The notes below the pieces were generated by a model. The model did not search any database and was not told where the DNA came from. It saw nothing but the letters and a program-made list of their open reading frames with translations. Of a DNA stretch of 64,000 bases, positions 17,552 to 25,165 are shown one piece after another. Within the stretch, counting starts at the first letter, position 1. Every line of letters begins with the position of its first letter. Both the position numbers and the translations under genes were made by a program. The stretch lies in NCBI RefSeq assembly GCF_014855495.1, contig NZ_JACYFJ010000004.1, forward strand, positions 248,001 to 312,000, given 5' to 3'. This DNA comes from Euzebyella saccharophila. Lineage in GTDB: Bacteria; Bacteroidota; Bacteroidia; Flavobacteriales; Flavobacteriaceae.

Positions 17552-17589
17552 AAAAACAAAACCCACCCTTAAATGCATTTAAGGATGGG
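17552..17589 (-). terminator. Terminator of grpE-dnaJ
   Basis: An inverted repeat from CCCACCCTTAAATG to CATTTAAGGATGGG (one mismatch), followed on the minus strand by TTTTGTTTTTA. It lies 90 bases past the dnaJ stop. Confidence 0.85.
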
Positions 17590-17678
17590 AAAAAAATTGC
17601 TATGAAAAAGAAAATTTATATTGGTTTCCCAATATGAATCAAATATACGTTTTTTATTTAAATCCCAAACTTTTTGGG

Positions 17679-18803
17679 TTAAGAGAACATATCCTTCACT
17701 TTTTCGAAGAAAGATTTATCAGATTTCTCAGGTTTTGGATCAAAATTTTCATTGCCCTGCATTCGCTCAAAGAACTCCCTTTGTTCTTTGTTAAGTTCTT
17801 TAGGAGTCCATACGTTCACATGGACCAATAAATCTCCGCTACCATACCCATTGATACTGGATATTCCTTTTCCCCTTAACCTTAATATCTTTCCGGATTG
17901 AATGCCAGGCTCTAGCTTTATGCGCACTTTCCCCCCTACGGCGTCAATTTCTTTAGAAGTACCTAGAACAGCTTCAGAAAAGCTAATGTAAAGATCATAA
18001 TGAAGATTATCTCCTTCTCTTTTAAGTGTCAAGTGCTCTTCCGTTTCAATGGCTACCAACAAATCTCCAGCAACACCATTTCCAGGAGCATCGTTACCCT
18101 TTCCGGGCACTTTCAATTGCATACCTTCTTCAACACCTGCAGGAATCTTTATTGATACGGTCTCCTCTTGAACCTTAAGACCTTGAGCGTCTGCATCACT
18201 CGGTTTTTTATCAATAACTTGTCCGCTACCACCACAGGTACTACAGGTAGTTGCGGTTTGCATTCTACCCAAAATGGTATTGGTAACCTTGGTAACTTGG
18301 CCTCTACCACCGCACGTACCACAGGTTGCATAGCTTACCCCTTCTGCCTGTACTTTTCTGCGAACTTTAACCTTTTTCTCAACCCCGTTGGCCACTTCTT
18401 CAAGGCTAAGTTTCACCCTTATTCTAAGGTTACTGCCTTTTACCCTTCTTTGGCCTCCACCGCCAAAACCGCCAAAACCACTGAAACCTCCGCCACCGCC
18501 AAAGGCGCTTCCGAAGATATCACCAAATTGACTAAAGATATCGTCCATATTCATACTGCCACCGCCAAAACCGCCGGCGCCATCAAAGGCAGCATGACCA
18601 AATTGGTCATATCTAGCTTTCTTATCCGGGTTGCTTAGTACCTCATAGGCTTCTGCGGATTTTTTGAACATCTCTTCCGCTTTAGAATCCCCTGGGTTTT
18701 TGTCCGGGTGATATTTTAAGGCCATCTTTCGGTAAGCCTTCTTTATCTCCGCCGCACTGGCACTTTTACCAACCCCTAATACTTCGTAATAATCTTCCTT
18801 CAT
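17679..18803 (-). CDS. dnaJ: Chaperone protein DnaJ (with reduced zinc domain)
   Basis: 374 residues. J domain 1-70 with the HPD motif, a Gly/Phe region with GGGGF repeats (about 75-120), then a zinc-binding region and the two substrate-binding beta domains. Only two CxxCxGxG motifs are visible (CGTCGGRG and CSTCGGSG), separated by about 20 residues, where classical DnaJ has four; this leaves one zinc site. I recall the same reduced form from other flavobacterial DnaJ proteins. It stimulates DnaK ATPase and works with GrpE, whose gene ends nine bases upstream. dnaK is not in this window. Confidence 0.95.
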   Translation of the reverse strand: MKEDYYEVLGVGKSASAAEIKKAYRKMALKYHPDKNPGDSKAEEMFKKSAEAYEVLSNPDKKARYDQFGHAAFDGAGGFGGGSMNMDDIFSQFGDIFGSAFGGGGGFSGFGGFGGGGQRRVKGSNLRIRVKLSLEEVANGVEKKVKVRRKVQAEGVSYATCGTCGGRGQVTKVTNTILGRMQTATTCSTCGGSGQVIDKKPSDADAQGLKVQEETVSIKIPAGVEEGMQLKVPGKGNDAPGNGVAGDLLVAIETEEHLTLKREGDNLHYDLYISFSEAVLGTSKEIDAVGGKVRIKLEPGIQSGKILRLRGKGISSINGYGSGDLLVHVNVWTPKELNKEQREFFERMQGNENFDPKPEKSDKSFFEKVKDMFS

Positions 18804-18811
18804 ACTTCAAT

Positions 18812-19372
18812 TTAGTTTCCAACAACTACTTTTGGATGACGAATAATACGCTCCCCGAGCTTATATCCTTTTTCCACTACGTCTACAATCTTGCCTTTTA
18901 GCTTTTTGTCCGGAGCTGGAATTTGGGTAATGGCATCGTGAACCTCGGCATCAAAAGTATCTCCTTGTCCGGCCTCAACTTCTTCAAGGCCCTTGGATTT
19001 CAGGGTTTCACGAAACTTGACCCTTATAAGCTCCACACCTTTGAACATTTCCTTGTCATCAGACTTCGCCAACTCCTTCAAGGCACGATCAAAATCATCT
19101 AAAACCGGTAACATGGAAACCATGATTTCCTGCCCCGCCGTTTTGAACATTTCCATTCGTTCTTTAGATGTTCTTTTCTTAAAATTTTCAAACTCTGCAA
19201 ACAAACGCAAGAACTTATCTTTCTCCTTAGCCAAATCTTCCCTTAGTTGTTCCTCTACACTAAGCTCCCTATCTACGGCACCTTCGGCATCTTTTAACTC
19301 TTCATTGGCAGCATTCTTTTGCTCCTCTTCTAAAGCCTCTTCAAAATCTTCGGTTATGTCTTTATCGCTCAT
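18812..19372 (-). CDS. grpE: Nucleotide exchange factor GrpE
   Basis: About 186 residues from the ATG at 19372 (MSDKDITEDF). A longer reading to 19423 would add 17 unlikely residues and run past the predicted transcription start. A highly acidic N-terminal tail, a long coiled coil (LREDLAKEKDKFLRLFAEFENFKKRT) and the C-terminal beta-domain with GYKLGERIIRHPKVVVG are typical. It dimerises and drives ADP release from DnaK. First gene of grpE-dnaJ. Confidence 0.95.
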   Translation of the reverse strand: MSDKDITEDFEEALEEEQKNAANEELKDAEGAVDRELSVEEQLREDLAKEKDKFLRLFAEFENFKKRTSKERMEMFKTAGQEIMVSMLPVLDDFDRALKELAKSDDKEMFKGVELIRVKFRETLKSKGLEEVEAGQGDTFDAEVHDAITQIPAPDKKLKGKIVDVVEKGYKLGERIIRHPKVVVGN

Positions 19373-19408
19373 TTTTTCTTCGCATTTAATTTTACGGTAA
19401 CGAGGAGG

Positions 19409-19441
19409 CAAAAGTACTGCCATTTCTTTAAAAATGTCAAA
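19409..19441 (-). promoter_or_regulatory. Bacteroidetes promoter of grpE-dnaJ
   Basis: On the minus strand TTTG, a 21-base spacer and TACTTTTG match the -33/-7 consensus well. The predicted start near 19402 gives a leader of about 30 bases. I see no CIRCE-type heat-shock operator. Confidence 0.65.
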
Positions 19442-19482
19442 ATGTCATTAAAAACTAAGATGACTGCATAGCCTATAGAACA

Positions 19483-19508
19483 TAAAAAAATCCGCCATTA
19501 GACGGATT
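19483..19508 (-). terminator. Terminator of the TIGR01777 gene
   Basis: Stem AATCCG / CGGATT with an eight-base loop; a run of seven A on the plus strand gives a T-run on the minus strand. Confidence 0.8.
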
Positions 19509-19531
19509 GTTCAAAAAAGATCTTAAAACCT

Positions 19532-20494
19532 CTACGAGGAATATTCTTTTTTCAAACCCATTTCCGAAGTTTTACTTGAAGATTTAACTCCGTAAATTTC
19601 TTGGAGTGCAGGACAGACATTGGTATACTTAAAAGAAAAACCTGTTTCCTCAATTTTCTTGCTACTCACCCTCTGACTGCTAAAAAGTAGGTAACTCATT
19701 TCACCCAGAACCAACTTCATTACAAACTCTGGTATATTAGGCAAGAACAATGGTTTTTTTAGAACATCCGCTATTTTTTTAACCAATTTTTCATTGCTCA
19801 CAGGATTAGGGGCCACGCCATTGAAAACTCCCGAAAGTGTATTGTCTACGGCAAAAAGAAACATTCTTGCCAAATCTTGGATATGAATCCACGATTGCCA
19901 CTGCTCACCACTACCAAAGGCAGAGCCCACATAATTGTCGATTGGTTTGGTCATCTGAGGCAAAGCACCGCCATCCTTGGCCATAACCAAGCCAATTCTA
20001 ATTTTTGCAACCGGAAAAGGAAAACCTTGAAATTGATCTGCCTCTTGTTCCCACCTTTCTACAACTTCACCCAAAAAACTATTATCCACCGCTTGTTCCT
20101 CCTCCGTGTAATAATTACCCACGGAACTAGGATAAATTCCGATAGCGGAAGCAGAAACAAAGGATTTTATATATTCAGAACCAAATTCCAGCAGACCTTT
20201 GTGTAACGTTTGAAGGGATTGAACCCTGCTGGAAAGTATTATTTTCTTGTATTTAGGTGTCCATCTTTTAGCTATTGAAGCGCCTGCTAAATTGATGATG
20301 GCACTTACCCCTTTAAAGCAATTTAAATCTATTTCGCCTTTGTCCGGATTCCAATAAAAACCTTGATATTCCGTTTTGGAAACCAATTTATCCTTACTTG
20401 TGGTAAGATAATTCACATGTATATTTTGTGCATGGCACTGCCTCACAATTTCACTCCCCACAAGACCTGTTGCACCTGTAATCAAAATTCTCAT
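19532..20494 (-). CDS. TIGR01777/YfcH family NAD-dependent epimerase-like protein
   Basis: About 320 residues, starting at the ATG at 20494 (MRILITGATGLVG). The N-terminal Rossmann nucleotide-binding motif TGATGLVG, the INLAGASIA segment and C-terminal DUF1731 region (KPLFLPNIPEFVMKLVLGEMSYLLFSSQR) place it in the YfcH group of extended short-chain dehydrogenases. The substrate is unknown for the whole group. A TATATTTG element ends only three bases before the start codon, so the transcript could be leaderless. Confidence 0.88.
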   Translation of the reverse strand: MRILITGATGLVGSEIVRQCHAQNIHVNYLTTSKDKLVSKTEYQGFYWNPDKGEIDLNCFKGVSAIINLAGASIAKRWTPKYKKIILSSRVQSLQTLHKGLLEFGSEYIKSFVSASAIGIYPSSVGNYYTEEEQAVDNSFLGEVVERWEQEADQFQGFPFPVAKIRIGLVMAKDGGALPQMTKPIDNYVGSAFGSGEQWQSWIHIQDLARMFLFAVDNTLSGVFNGVAPNPVSNEKLVKKIADVLKKPLFLPNIPEFVMKLVLGEMSYLLFSSQRVSSKKIEETGFSFKYTNVCPALQEIYGVKSSSKTSEMGLKKEYSS

Positions 20495-20497
20495 ACT

Positions 20498-20505
20498 CAA
20501 ATATA
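20498..20505 (-). promoter_or_regulatory. -7-like element abutting the TIGR01777 start codon
   Basis: Minus-strand TATATTTG, three bases ahead of the ATG. If used, the mRNA starts at or within a few bases of the start codon. No -33 element was found, so chance is possible. Confidence 0.3.
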
Positions 20506-20620
20506 AAGCTTTGATTTGGGTGTTGAATTGTCTTTAATTCCGATTTAACACAAATGCAAAAGCATCTGTTAAATTATTTGTTTAACAAACTGAAAATTAA
20601 CTTTTTATATGGAAAATATA

Positions 20621-21280
20621 CTATTTTTTGGCCCGAAGCATTTCGCGCTTCCCTGGAGGTCCAGGTAGCTTTTCTACGCTAAAACCTACAGCCTGCATAG
20701 CCCTTCTCACACTCCCTTTGGCGGCATAGGTTACCAATACACCCCCTTCCTTAAGCGCGGCGTACATTAGGGAAAAAATAGCTTCGGTCCATAACTCGGG
20801 TTGCACCCGAGCTCCAAAAGCATCAAAATAAATAAGGTCAAATTCATTCCGATCTCGTATTTCAGAAAAGTCCATCCTTCTTTTTACCAAGCTAAAATTG
20901 GGATGTATTTTATGTATTTCTTCCCAAGGTACCTCGTGCATTTTTTGAAAAACGGCGTGTTCACTTTTGGCATTCAAGGTTGTAGAATAATCCAGAAGTG
21001 CAAGCTCATCATCGTTTACGGGAAACTTTTCAACACCGCAATAGTTAATTGTAAGTTGCCTGGACGAGGACTCAAGCAAGGTAATAAATGCATTAAGACC
21101 AGTACCAAACCCAATCTCCAAAATACCAAGCTCCGTATCCCGAAAAAGGTCTAACCCGTGTTTTATAAAAACATGATAAGCTTCCTGTACGGCACCGTGC
21201 TTGGAATGGTATTGCTCATCCCAATCCAAAATTTGAATGGTTTTGGACCCATCGCCCGTGGAAATAATTTTTCGCTCCAA
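20621..21280 (-). CDS. mnmD: tRNA 5-methylaminomethyl-2-thiouridine (mnm5U34) methyltransferase MnmD
   Basis: 219 residues of the DUF752/MnmC N-terminal methyltransferase family. IGFGTGLNAFITL is the SAM-binding glycine loop and FDAFGARVQPELWT the characteristic following motif. In this stand-alone form it methylates nm5U to mnm5U in the tRNA wobble position; no MnmC2 oxidase domain is fused, as usual outside proteobacteria. The frame begins with TTG at 21280: an in-frame TAA lies 15 bases upstream and no earlier ATG exists. It is 12 bases downstream of the DUF4920 gene and probably in the same transcript. Confidence 0.88.
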   Translation of the reverse strand: MERKIISTGDGSKTIQILDWDEQYHSKHGAVQEAYHVFIKHGLDLFRDTELGILEIGFGTGLNAFITLLESSSRQLTINYCGVEKFPVNDDELALLDYSTTLNAKSEHAVFQKMHEVPWEEIHKIHPNFSLVKRRMDFSEIRDRNEFDLIYFDAFGARVQPELWTEAIFSLMYAALKEGGVLVTYAAKGSVRRAMQAVGFSVEKLPGPPGKREMLRAKK

Positions 21281-21292
21281 TGAACTAGGTGC

Positions 21293-21802
21293 TTACTGTT
21301 TTACAGGAACCAGCACACCATCTGCCTCAAAACCGTAAGATTTTAAGGGTGCTGTTATTAGTGCTATTTCATCTTCGGATTTACCGGCATCCTCCGCGTA
21401 GTGTTTTTGGTCTTCCACGCTCATAGACTCCACAAAAGCATAACCATTTATGACCACTTCCTTTCCAGTAATATCATTTGGCATGAAAAAACCGTAGTCC
21501 TTAAATCTAACCATGGCTTCGTTACCTTCCGGCAACTGAACTTTCATCCAACAGCCCTTCACTTTACAAACATCGGTAACCATTCCCTTAAAGGTGACCT
21601 CCAAGGTGTCGGCAACCTTCATTTCCTCATATTTAGAGGCCAGAAATTGTACATCTTCTACTGGCTCGGACCCCATCTTTTCGCCAAATGATTTGAAAGT
21701 TGTTTCTTCATTTACCTTAGGGCTCTCAATTGTCTTTTTTTCTTGTCCTTTACATGCTACAATCAGCATAAAAAACACAAGTAAAGTGTTAAATCTTTTC
21801 AT
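21293..21802 (-). CDS. DUF4920 lipoprotein
   Basis: About 169 residues starting at the ATG at 21802 (MKRFNTLLVF). Lipoprotein signal with Cys in LIVACKGQ. The central region (GMVTDVCKVKGCWMKV, VRFKDYGFFMPNDITGKEVVINGYAFVE) is the DUF4920 domain, with two conserved cysteines (CKVKGC) that could bind metal or form a disulphide. It is an envelope protein of unknown function and is followed by mnmD. Confidence 0.85.
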   Translation of the reverse strand: MKRFNTLLVFFMLIVACKGQEKKTIESPKVNEETTFKSFGEKMGSEPVEDVQFLASKYEEMKVADTLEVTFKGMVTDVCKVKGCWMKVQLPEGNEAMVRFKDYGFFMPNDITGKEVVINGYAFVESMSVEDQKHYAEDAGKSEDEIALITAPLKSYGFEADGVLVPVKQ

Positions 21803-21908
21803 ATCCCTCAAAAATTTAAATGCCTTTACAAAACTGCTAATTTTTCCCGCAATTATAAAGGTTTCATGAATTTAAAATTGGTATTTTTATTCCTTAAAAT
21901 TTGATATT

Positions 21909-22973
21909 ATGAGTACAACCATGCAAAAAATCAGCATTGAGAAGGTAGCTAAGTCAAAAATTGACCAAGTAGATTTTGATAATCTTGCTTTTGGAAGCGT
22001 CTTTACCGATCATATGCTCGTCTGTGATTATAAGAATGGAGCATGGGAAGCACCCAAAGTAATGCCCTACCAAGCTATTAGCTTGGAACCATCTGCAAAA
22101 ATTTTCCACTATGGACAATCCATTTTTGAAGGTATGAAGGCATATAAGGATACGGACGATAAAGTTTGGTTGTTTAGACCACTGGACAACCATAAGCGTT
22201 TGAATATCTCTGCCAAGCGCATGGCCATACCGGAAGTACCCGAAGAATATTTTATGGAAGGCCTTAAGGCTTTGGTCAATTTAGACAAAGATTGGATTCC
22301 ACAAAAAGAAGGAAGTTCTTTATATATACGTCCTTTTATATTTGCCTCTGGAAAAGGGTTCCATGCTTCGCCGGCCAATGAATATAAGTTTATTATATGT
22401 CTGGCTCCTTCCGGCTCCTATTTTTCCGGCAAGGTAAAAGTATTGATTGAAGAAACTTATTCCCGATCTGCCAACGGAGGTGTTGGCTATGCAAAGGCCG
22501 GAGGTAATTATGCCGGACAGTTCTATCCTACCCAATTGGCTGCCGAAAAAGGATACAGCCAAGTAATTTGGACCGATGACAACAATCACGAATTTATTGA
22601 GGAAGCGGGTGCCATGAACATTTTTGTAAGAATCAATGATACCTTGATTACCGGCCCCACAAGCGATCGTATTTTGGATGGCATTACCCGAAAAAGTATT
22701 TTACAGATTGCAGAGGACGAAGGAATCGCCACGGAGGTTAGAAAAATAACAGTTTCCGAGGTGGTAGAAGCTGCTAAAAATGGAAGTCTTAAAGAAATGT
22801 TCGGTGCCGGAACTGCCGCTGTTATCTCCCCTATCTCCACTTTTGGGTTCAGGGACGTGGATTATGATTTACCGGAATTGACCGAAAGCTTTGCTACAAG
22901 ACTCAAAAAACGGATTACGGATATTCAGTTCAACAGAGCTGAAGACCCTTTTGGTTGGAGAATGGGCATTTAG
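21909..22973 (+). CDS. ilvE: Branched-chain amino acid aminotransferase (class IV)
   Basis: 354 residues, length typical of the long (eukaryotic-like) IlvE branch. Key features: FHYGQSIFEGMKAY, YIRPFIFASGKGF, the PLP lysine in GYAKAGGNYA, and EEAGAMNIFV. It transfers amino groups between Leu/Ile/Val and 2-oxoglutarate, the last step of branched-chain synthesis and first of degradation. Cytoplasmic and homodimeric in the family. Monocistronic, divergent from the DUF4920 gene. It links to the nitrogen theme only through glutamate. Confidence 0.95.
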   Translation: MSTTMQKISIEKVAKSKIDQVDFDNLAFGSVFTDHMLVCDYKNGAWEAPKVMPYQAISLEPSAKIFHYGQSIFEGMKAYKDTDDKVWLFRPLDNHKRLNISAKRMAIPEVPEEYFMEGLKALVNLDKDWIPQKEGSSLYIRPFIFASGKGFHASPANEYKFIICLAPSGSYFSGKVKVLIEETYSRSANGGVGYAKAGGNYAGQFYPTQLAAEKGYSQVIWTDDNNHEFIEEAGAMNIFVRINDTLITGPTSDRILDGITRKSILQIAEDEGIATEVRKITVSEVVEAAKNGSLKEMFGAGTAAVISPISTFGFRDVDYDLPELTESFATRLKKRITDIQFNRAEDPFGWRMGI

Positions 22974-22999
22974 TCCAATCCAAAAATTGGTTTTAGGAA

Positions 23000-23034
23000 A
23001 AACAAAAGCCCTTTCAAAGTTTTTTGAACGGGCT
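23000..23034 (-). terminator. Terminator of the NTP pyrophosphatase gene
   Basis: Stem AGCCC-TTCAAA / TTTGAA-GGGCT (one internal mismatch). On the minus strand it is followed by TTTTGTTTTT. In plus orientation it could also end ilvE, though the T-run there is weak. Confidence 0.75.
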
Positions 23035-23061
23035 ATTGTATTCCTTCCTGTATAATAGGAC

Positions 23062-23448
23062 TTAATCTTCTAAAATCTTTAGAATATTTGGTTTAAAGTA
23101 ATTGGGGCCTTTCAACACTTTACAATCTTCCCTGTAAATGGGTTTGCCATCCGCTCCCAATTTGCTCATATTGCTCCGTTGAATTTCATTGAAGACCTCT
23201 TCAATTTTATACTGCATACCATGTTCTAAAATAGTGCCACATAAAATATAAAGCATGTCACCCAGGGCATCGGCCACCTCCACCATATCATTATTATTGG
23301 CCGCTTCTAGGTATTCCTTATTTTCCTCATCCATAAGATTGTACCTCAATGTGTTCTTTGCTTTGCCCAAATCCGCTTTCATTGTTTGCGAAACACCAAG
23401 CCCAAAGGAGGTATGAAACAATTCTACCGCGCTAATTTTACTCTTCAT
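23062..23448 (-). CDS. MazG-like all-alpha NTP pyrophosphohydrolase
   Basis: About 128 residues, starting at the ATG at 23448 (MKSKISAVEL). Conserved acidic metal-binding residues appear as EENKEYLEA followed by EVADALGDMLYIL, the EExxE...ExxD pattern of the MazG/phosphoribosyl-ATP pyrophosphatase fold. It is of the single-domain type similar to DR2231-like enzymes that hydrolyse house-cleaning dNTPs. The exact substrate is not known. Cytoplasmic; a separate transcript from ilvE, to which it is convergent. Confidence 0.8.
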   Translation of the reverse strand: MKSKISAVELFHTSFGLGVSQTMKADLGKAKNTLRYNLMDEENKEYLEAANNNDMVEVADALGDMLYILCGTILEHGMQYKIEEVFNEIQRSNMSKLGADGKPIYREDCKVLKGPNYFKPNILKILED

Positions 23449-23496
23449 AGGTGACAAATAATTTTATTAGGTAGCAGAAAACCTGCCCTTTTAATG

Positions 23497-23504
23497 TAAT
23501 TTTG
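23497..23504 (+). promoter_or_regulatory. -7 element of the 62-residue membrane protein gene
   Basis: TAATTTTG fits TAnnTTTG, 18 bases upstream of the ATG; the leader would be about 10 bases. No -33 element was found. Confidence 0.4.
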
Positions 23505-23521
23505 CCTTAAAAGTAACGAAT

Positions 23522-23710
23522 ATGTTCAGCACCGGACAAATCATTTTTGCCGTCCTCTTCGCCATAGTTTTTGCGTTGGTCATCATATCTACCTACAAAA
23601 AAGACAAAAAACTCCATGCCAAAAATTATGGAGGTGTTAAATGGATTGCCATTGCTTTTGCCATCTTTATAGGAATTTTGTTCTTTCTCAAGTTTTACCT
23701 AAAAAATTAA
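23522..23710 (+). CDS. Small membrane protein of unknown function (62 residues)
   Basis: Two hydrophobic helices (about residues 5-22 and 39-58) flank a positively charged loop (STYKKDKKLHAKNYGG), so both ends would lie outside and the loop in the cytoplasm by the positive-inside rule. I recall similar short proteins in flavobacterial genomes, but no function is known. Promoter-like site just upstream. Confidence 0.65.
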   Translation: MFSTGQIIFAVLFAIVFALVIISTYKKDKKLHAKNYGGVKWIAIAFAIFIGILFFLKFYLKN

Positions 23711-23724
23711 CAGTTAAATTCTGT

Positions 23725-23792
23725 ATTTGCGAAAAATTAGACTTACAACATCTTATCGCAAATTTTCCTTCGTATAACATAACAAAACGAAG
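23725..23792 (+). promoter_or_regulatory. Leader with inverted repeats ahead of a microprotein
   Basis: ATTTGCGA (23725-23732) is repeated inverted as TCGCAAAT (23756-23763). It is followed by CTTCGT (23768-23773) and its complement ACGAAG (23787-23792). These could form two stem-loops in the leader of the 57-residue gene at 23826. Unclear whether regulatory. Confidence 0.3.
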
Positions 23793-23825
23793 AATTATAC
23801 GTTAGTAGAAAAAGGGGCAAACAAA

Positions 23826-23999
23826 ATGATGACATTTTTTACCATATTATTGATTTTAGTTGGAGCAAATGCCATATTTATGGTCTTCAGTTTAAGTGGT
23901 GTTTCTGCAAAGGATAAAAAAGGGAGTAATGATGCGGTAGATTCAAAAACTACTGTCTATCCTTTACAATCCAATTCAAAACTAAAAAAAGCCGTTTAA
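23826..23999 (+). CDS. Putative 57-residue single-pass membrane protein
   Basis: A 57-residue frame starting MMTFFTILLI with one hydrophobic helix (about residues 4-26), then a hydrophilic tail rich in Lys, Ser and Asn ending KLKKAV. The first 15 residues resemble the microprotein at 7665 (both MTFF-x-IL followed by hydrophobics with an Asn). The leader contains inverted repeats. A second ATG directly follows the first. Function unknown; too short for many gene finders. Confidence 0.55.
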   Translation: MMTFFTILLILVGANAIFMVFSLSGVSAKDKKGSNDAVDSKTTVYPLQSNSKLKKAV

Positions 24000-24102
24000 C
24001 ACCACTATCTTTTGAGTGTTTGCAAAGTACCGGGACTTGGGTCGTGTCTTATAGACTTATCCCATATTATTCAATTATCATTTATTTTTTCGTACTAATC
24101 TG

Positions 24103-24131
24103 TTTGTAAATACAGAGCATTGCTTACTTTG
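24103..24131 (+). promoter_or_regulatory. Promoter of crcB, near-leaderless
   Basis: TTTG, a 17-base spacer and TTACTTTG (one mismatch to TAnnTTTG). The -7 box ends five bases before the ATG at 24137, so the transcript would have almost no leader. Confidence 0.4.
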
Positions 24132-24136
24132 CATTA

Positions 24137-24508
24137 ATGAAACAGTTATTAGTTGTTTTTTTAGGGGGTGGTGCTGGCAGTCTTTTGCGTTATGCCTTTT
24201 CCAAAACATTTAATGGTTATTTCTCTCATTTTTTTTTAGGAACATTTTTAGCCAATATTCTAGGATGTCTTCTAATAGGTTTTATTTTAGGAATGTCCGC
24301 TAAAGGAAATGTACTTACAGAAAATCAAACGTTACTTCTGGCAACCGGGTTTTGTGGTGGCTTTACCACTTTCTCCTCATTTGCCTTTGAAAAACATTCC
24401 CTTCTTACCAACGGAGACATTCTTCAATTTCTACTTTATACCTTATCAAGCATCATTATAGGTATCTGCGCTATAGCTTTGGGTCTTTGGGCCTCCAAAT
24501 TGTTATAA
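24137..24508 (+). CDS. crcB: Fluoride channel CrcB/FluC
   Basis: 123 residues with four membrane segments. GGGAGSLLRYAF near the N-terminus and GFCGGFTTFSSFAFE in the middle are the fluoride-pore and central Na+ site motifs. Two copies would form an antiparallel dimer that exports fluoride. Length is normal. I could not recognise a fluoride riboswitch upstream; a promoter-like site sits so close to the ATG that no leader would fit. Confidence 0.93.
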   Translation: MKQLLVVFLGGGAGSLLRYAFSKTFNGYFSHFFLGTFLANILGCLLIGFILGMSAKGNVLTENQTLLLATGFCGGFTTFSSFAFEKHSLLTNGDILQFLLYTLSSIIIGICAIALGLWASKLL

Positions 24509-24674
24509 TCATAACAATTCATTAACATTCGCGATTTATTTAACGAAAATTCAATAAACACAGGGTAACTCTACTTATTTTTTAGGGTTTACCCCAGAAC
24601 AACCTACATTTTTCCTTTTTCTATCGTTTTTCAAAAATCACAACGAATCATATTTCAATAATTTTCACTTGTAA

Positions 24675-24707
24675 ATTATACACCCCCAAATTTTTGGGGG
24701 GTATAAT
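24675..24707. promoter_or_regulatory. Candidate nitrogen-control operator upstream of PII-amt
   Basis: ATTATAC and GTATAAT flank CCCCCAAA-TT-TTTGGGGG (with one extra A on the left side). The perfect 18-base core is centred near 24691.5, about 92 bases before the predicted transcription start. A second half-site, ACACCCCC, repeats at 24734-24741 (54 bases after the first at 24680-24687). Similar CCCC...GGGG repeats are found upstream of the glutamine synthetase genes. Confidence 0.5.
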
Positions 24708-24770
24708 TATTATAATTACAAAAATTACAAGACACACCCCCTTTTTTTTATGGTGTTAATGTTTTTAACA

Positions 24771-24778
24771 TATATTTG
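24771..24778 (+). promoter_or_regulatory. -7 element of the PII-amt operon
   Basis: TATATTTG fits TAnnTTTG. The predicted start near 24783 leaves a leader of about 18 bases and lies downstream of an apparent earlier ATG (24750), supporting the PII start at 24801. Confidence 0.55.
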
Positions 24779-24800
24779 GCTCGAATTCAATAATCAAATT

Positions 24801-25139
24801 ATGAAACAAATCGAGGCAGTTATCAGGAAATCCAAGTTTGATGAAGTCAAGAAAGCTCTTCATGAAATCGAGGTCAACTTCTTCACTTACTGGGATGTAA
24901 CAGGAGTTGGAAATGAAAAACAAGGGCATGTCTACAGAGGCATCTCTTATAGTACTAGTGACATACAACGTAGATATTTATCCATTGTGGTGTCCGATGA
25001 ATTTTTAGAAAGGACCGTAAACAAACTTCTAGAGGTCGCCTACACAGGTAATGTAGGAGATGGTAAGATCTTCGTTTCAGAGGTAATTGATGCTTACCGT
25101 ATTAGAACAAAAGAATCTGGACAGGCCGGAATCAACTAA
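24801..25139 (+). CDS. glnB: Nitrogen regulatory protein PII
   Basis: 112 residues. The start at 24801 (MKQIEAVIRKSKFDEV) matches the canonical PII N-terminus; the upstream in-frame ATG at 24750 would add 17 odd residues and precede the promoter. The T-loop region (GHVYRGISYS) keeps a tyrosine at the position uridylylated in enterobacteria, and TGNVGDGKIFV and YRIRT are the B- and C-loop signatures. PII trimers sense ATP/ADP and 2-oxoglutarate and plug the ammonium channel encoded just downstream (26-base gap). Given this linkage it could be called GlnK. Confidence 0.95.
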   Translation: MKQIEAVIRKSKFDEVKKALHEIEVNFFTYWDVTGVGNEKQGHVYRGISYSTSDIQRRYLSIVVSDEFLERTVNKLLEVAYTGNVGDGKIFVSEVIDAYRIRTKESGQAGIN

Positions 25140-25165
25140 TTACCAACCCACAAAAACTTTAAGAA

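Noticed and set aside
18168-18638. Plus-strand 156-codon frame opposite dnaJ
   Set aside because: Thr/Ala-rich composition arises from the antisense of the Gly-rich region; dnaJ is certain.
24000-24136. Fluoride riboswitch upstream of crcB
   Set aside because: No recognisable conserved riboswitch core, and the likely promoter sits at the start codon, leaving no leader.
24750-24800. Longer PII reading from ATG 24750
   Set aside because: The added 17 residues are atypical and the best promoter lies inside them; PII begins at 24801.
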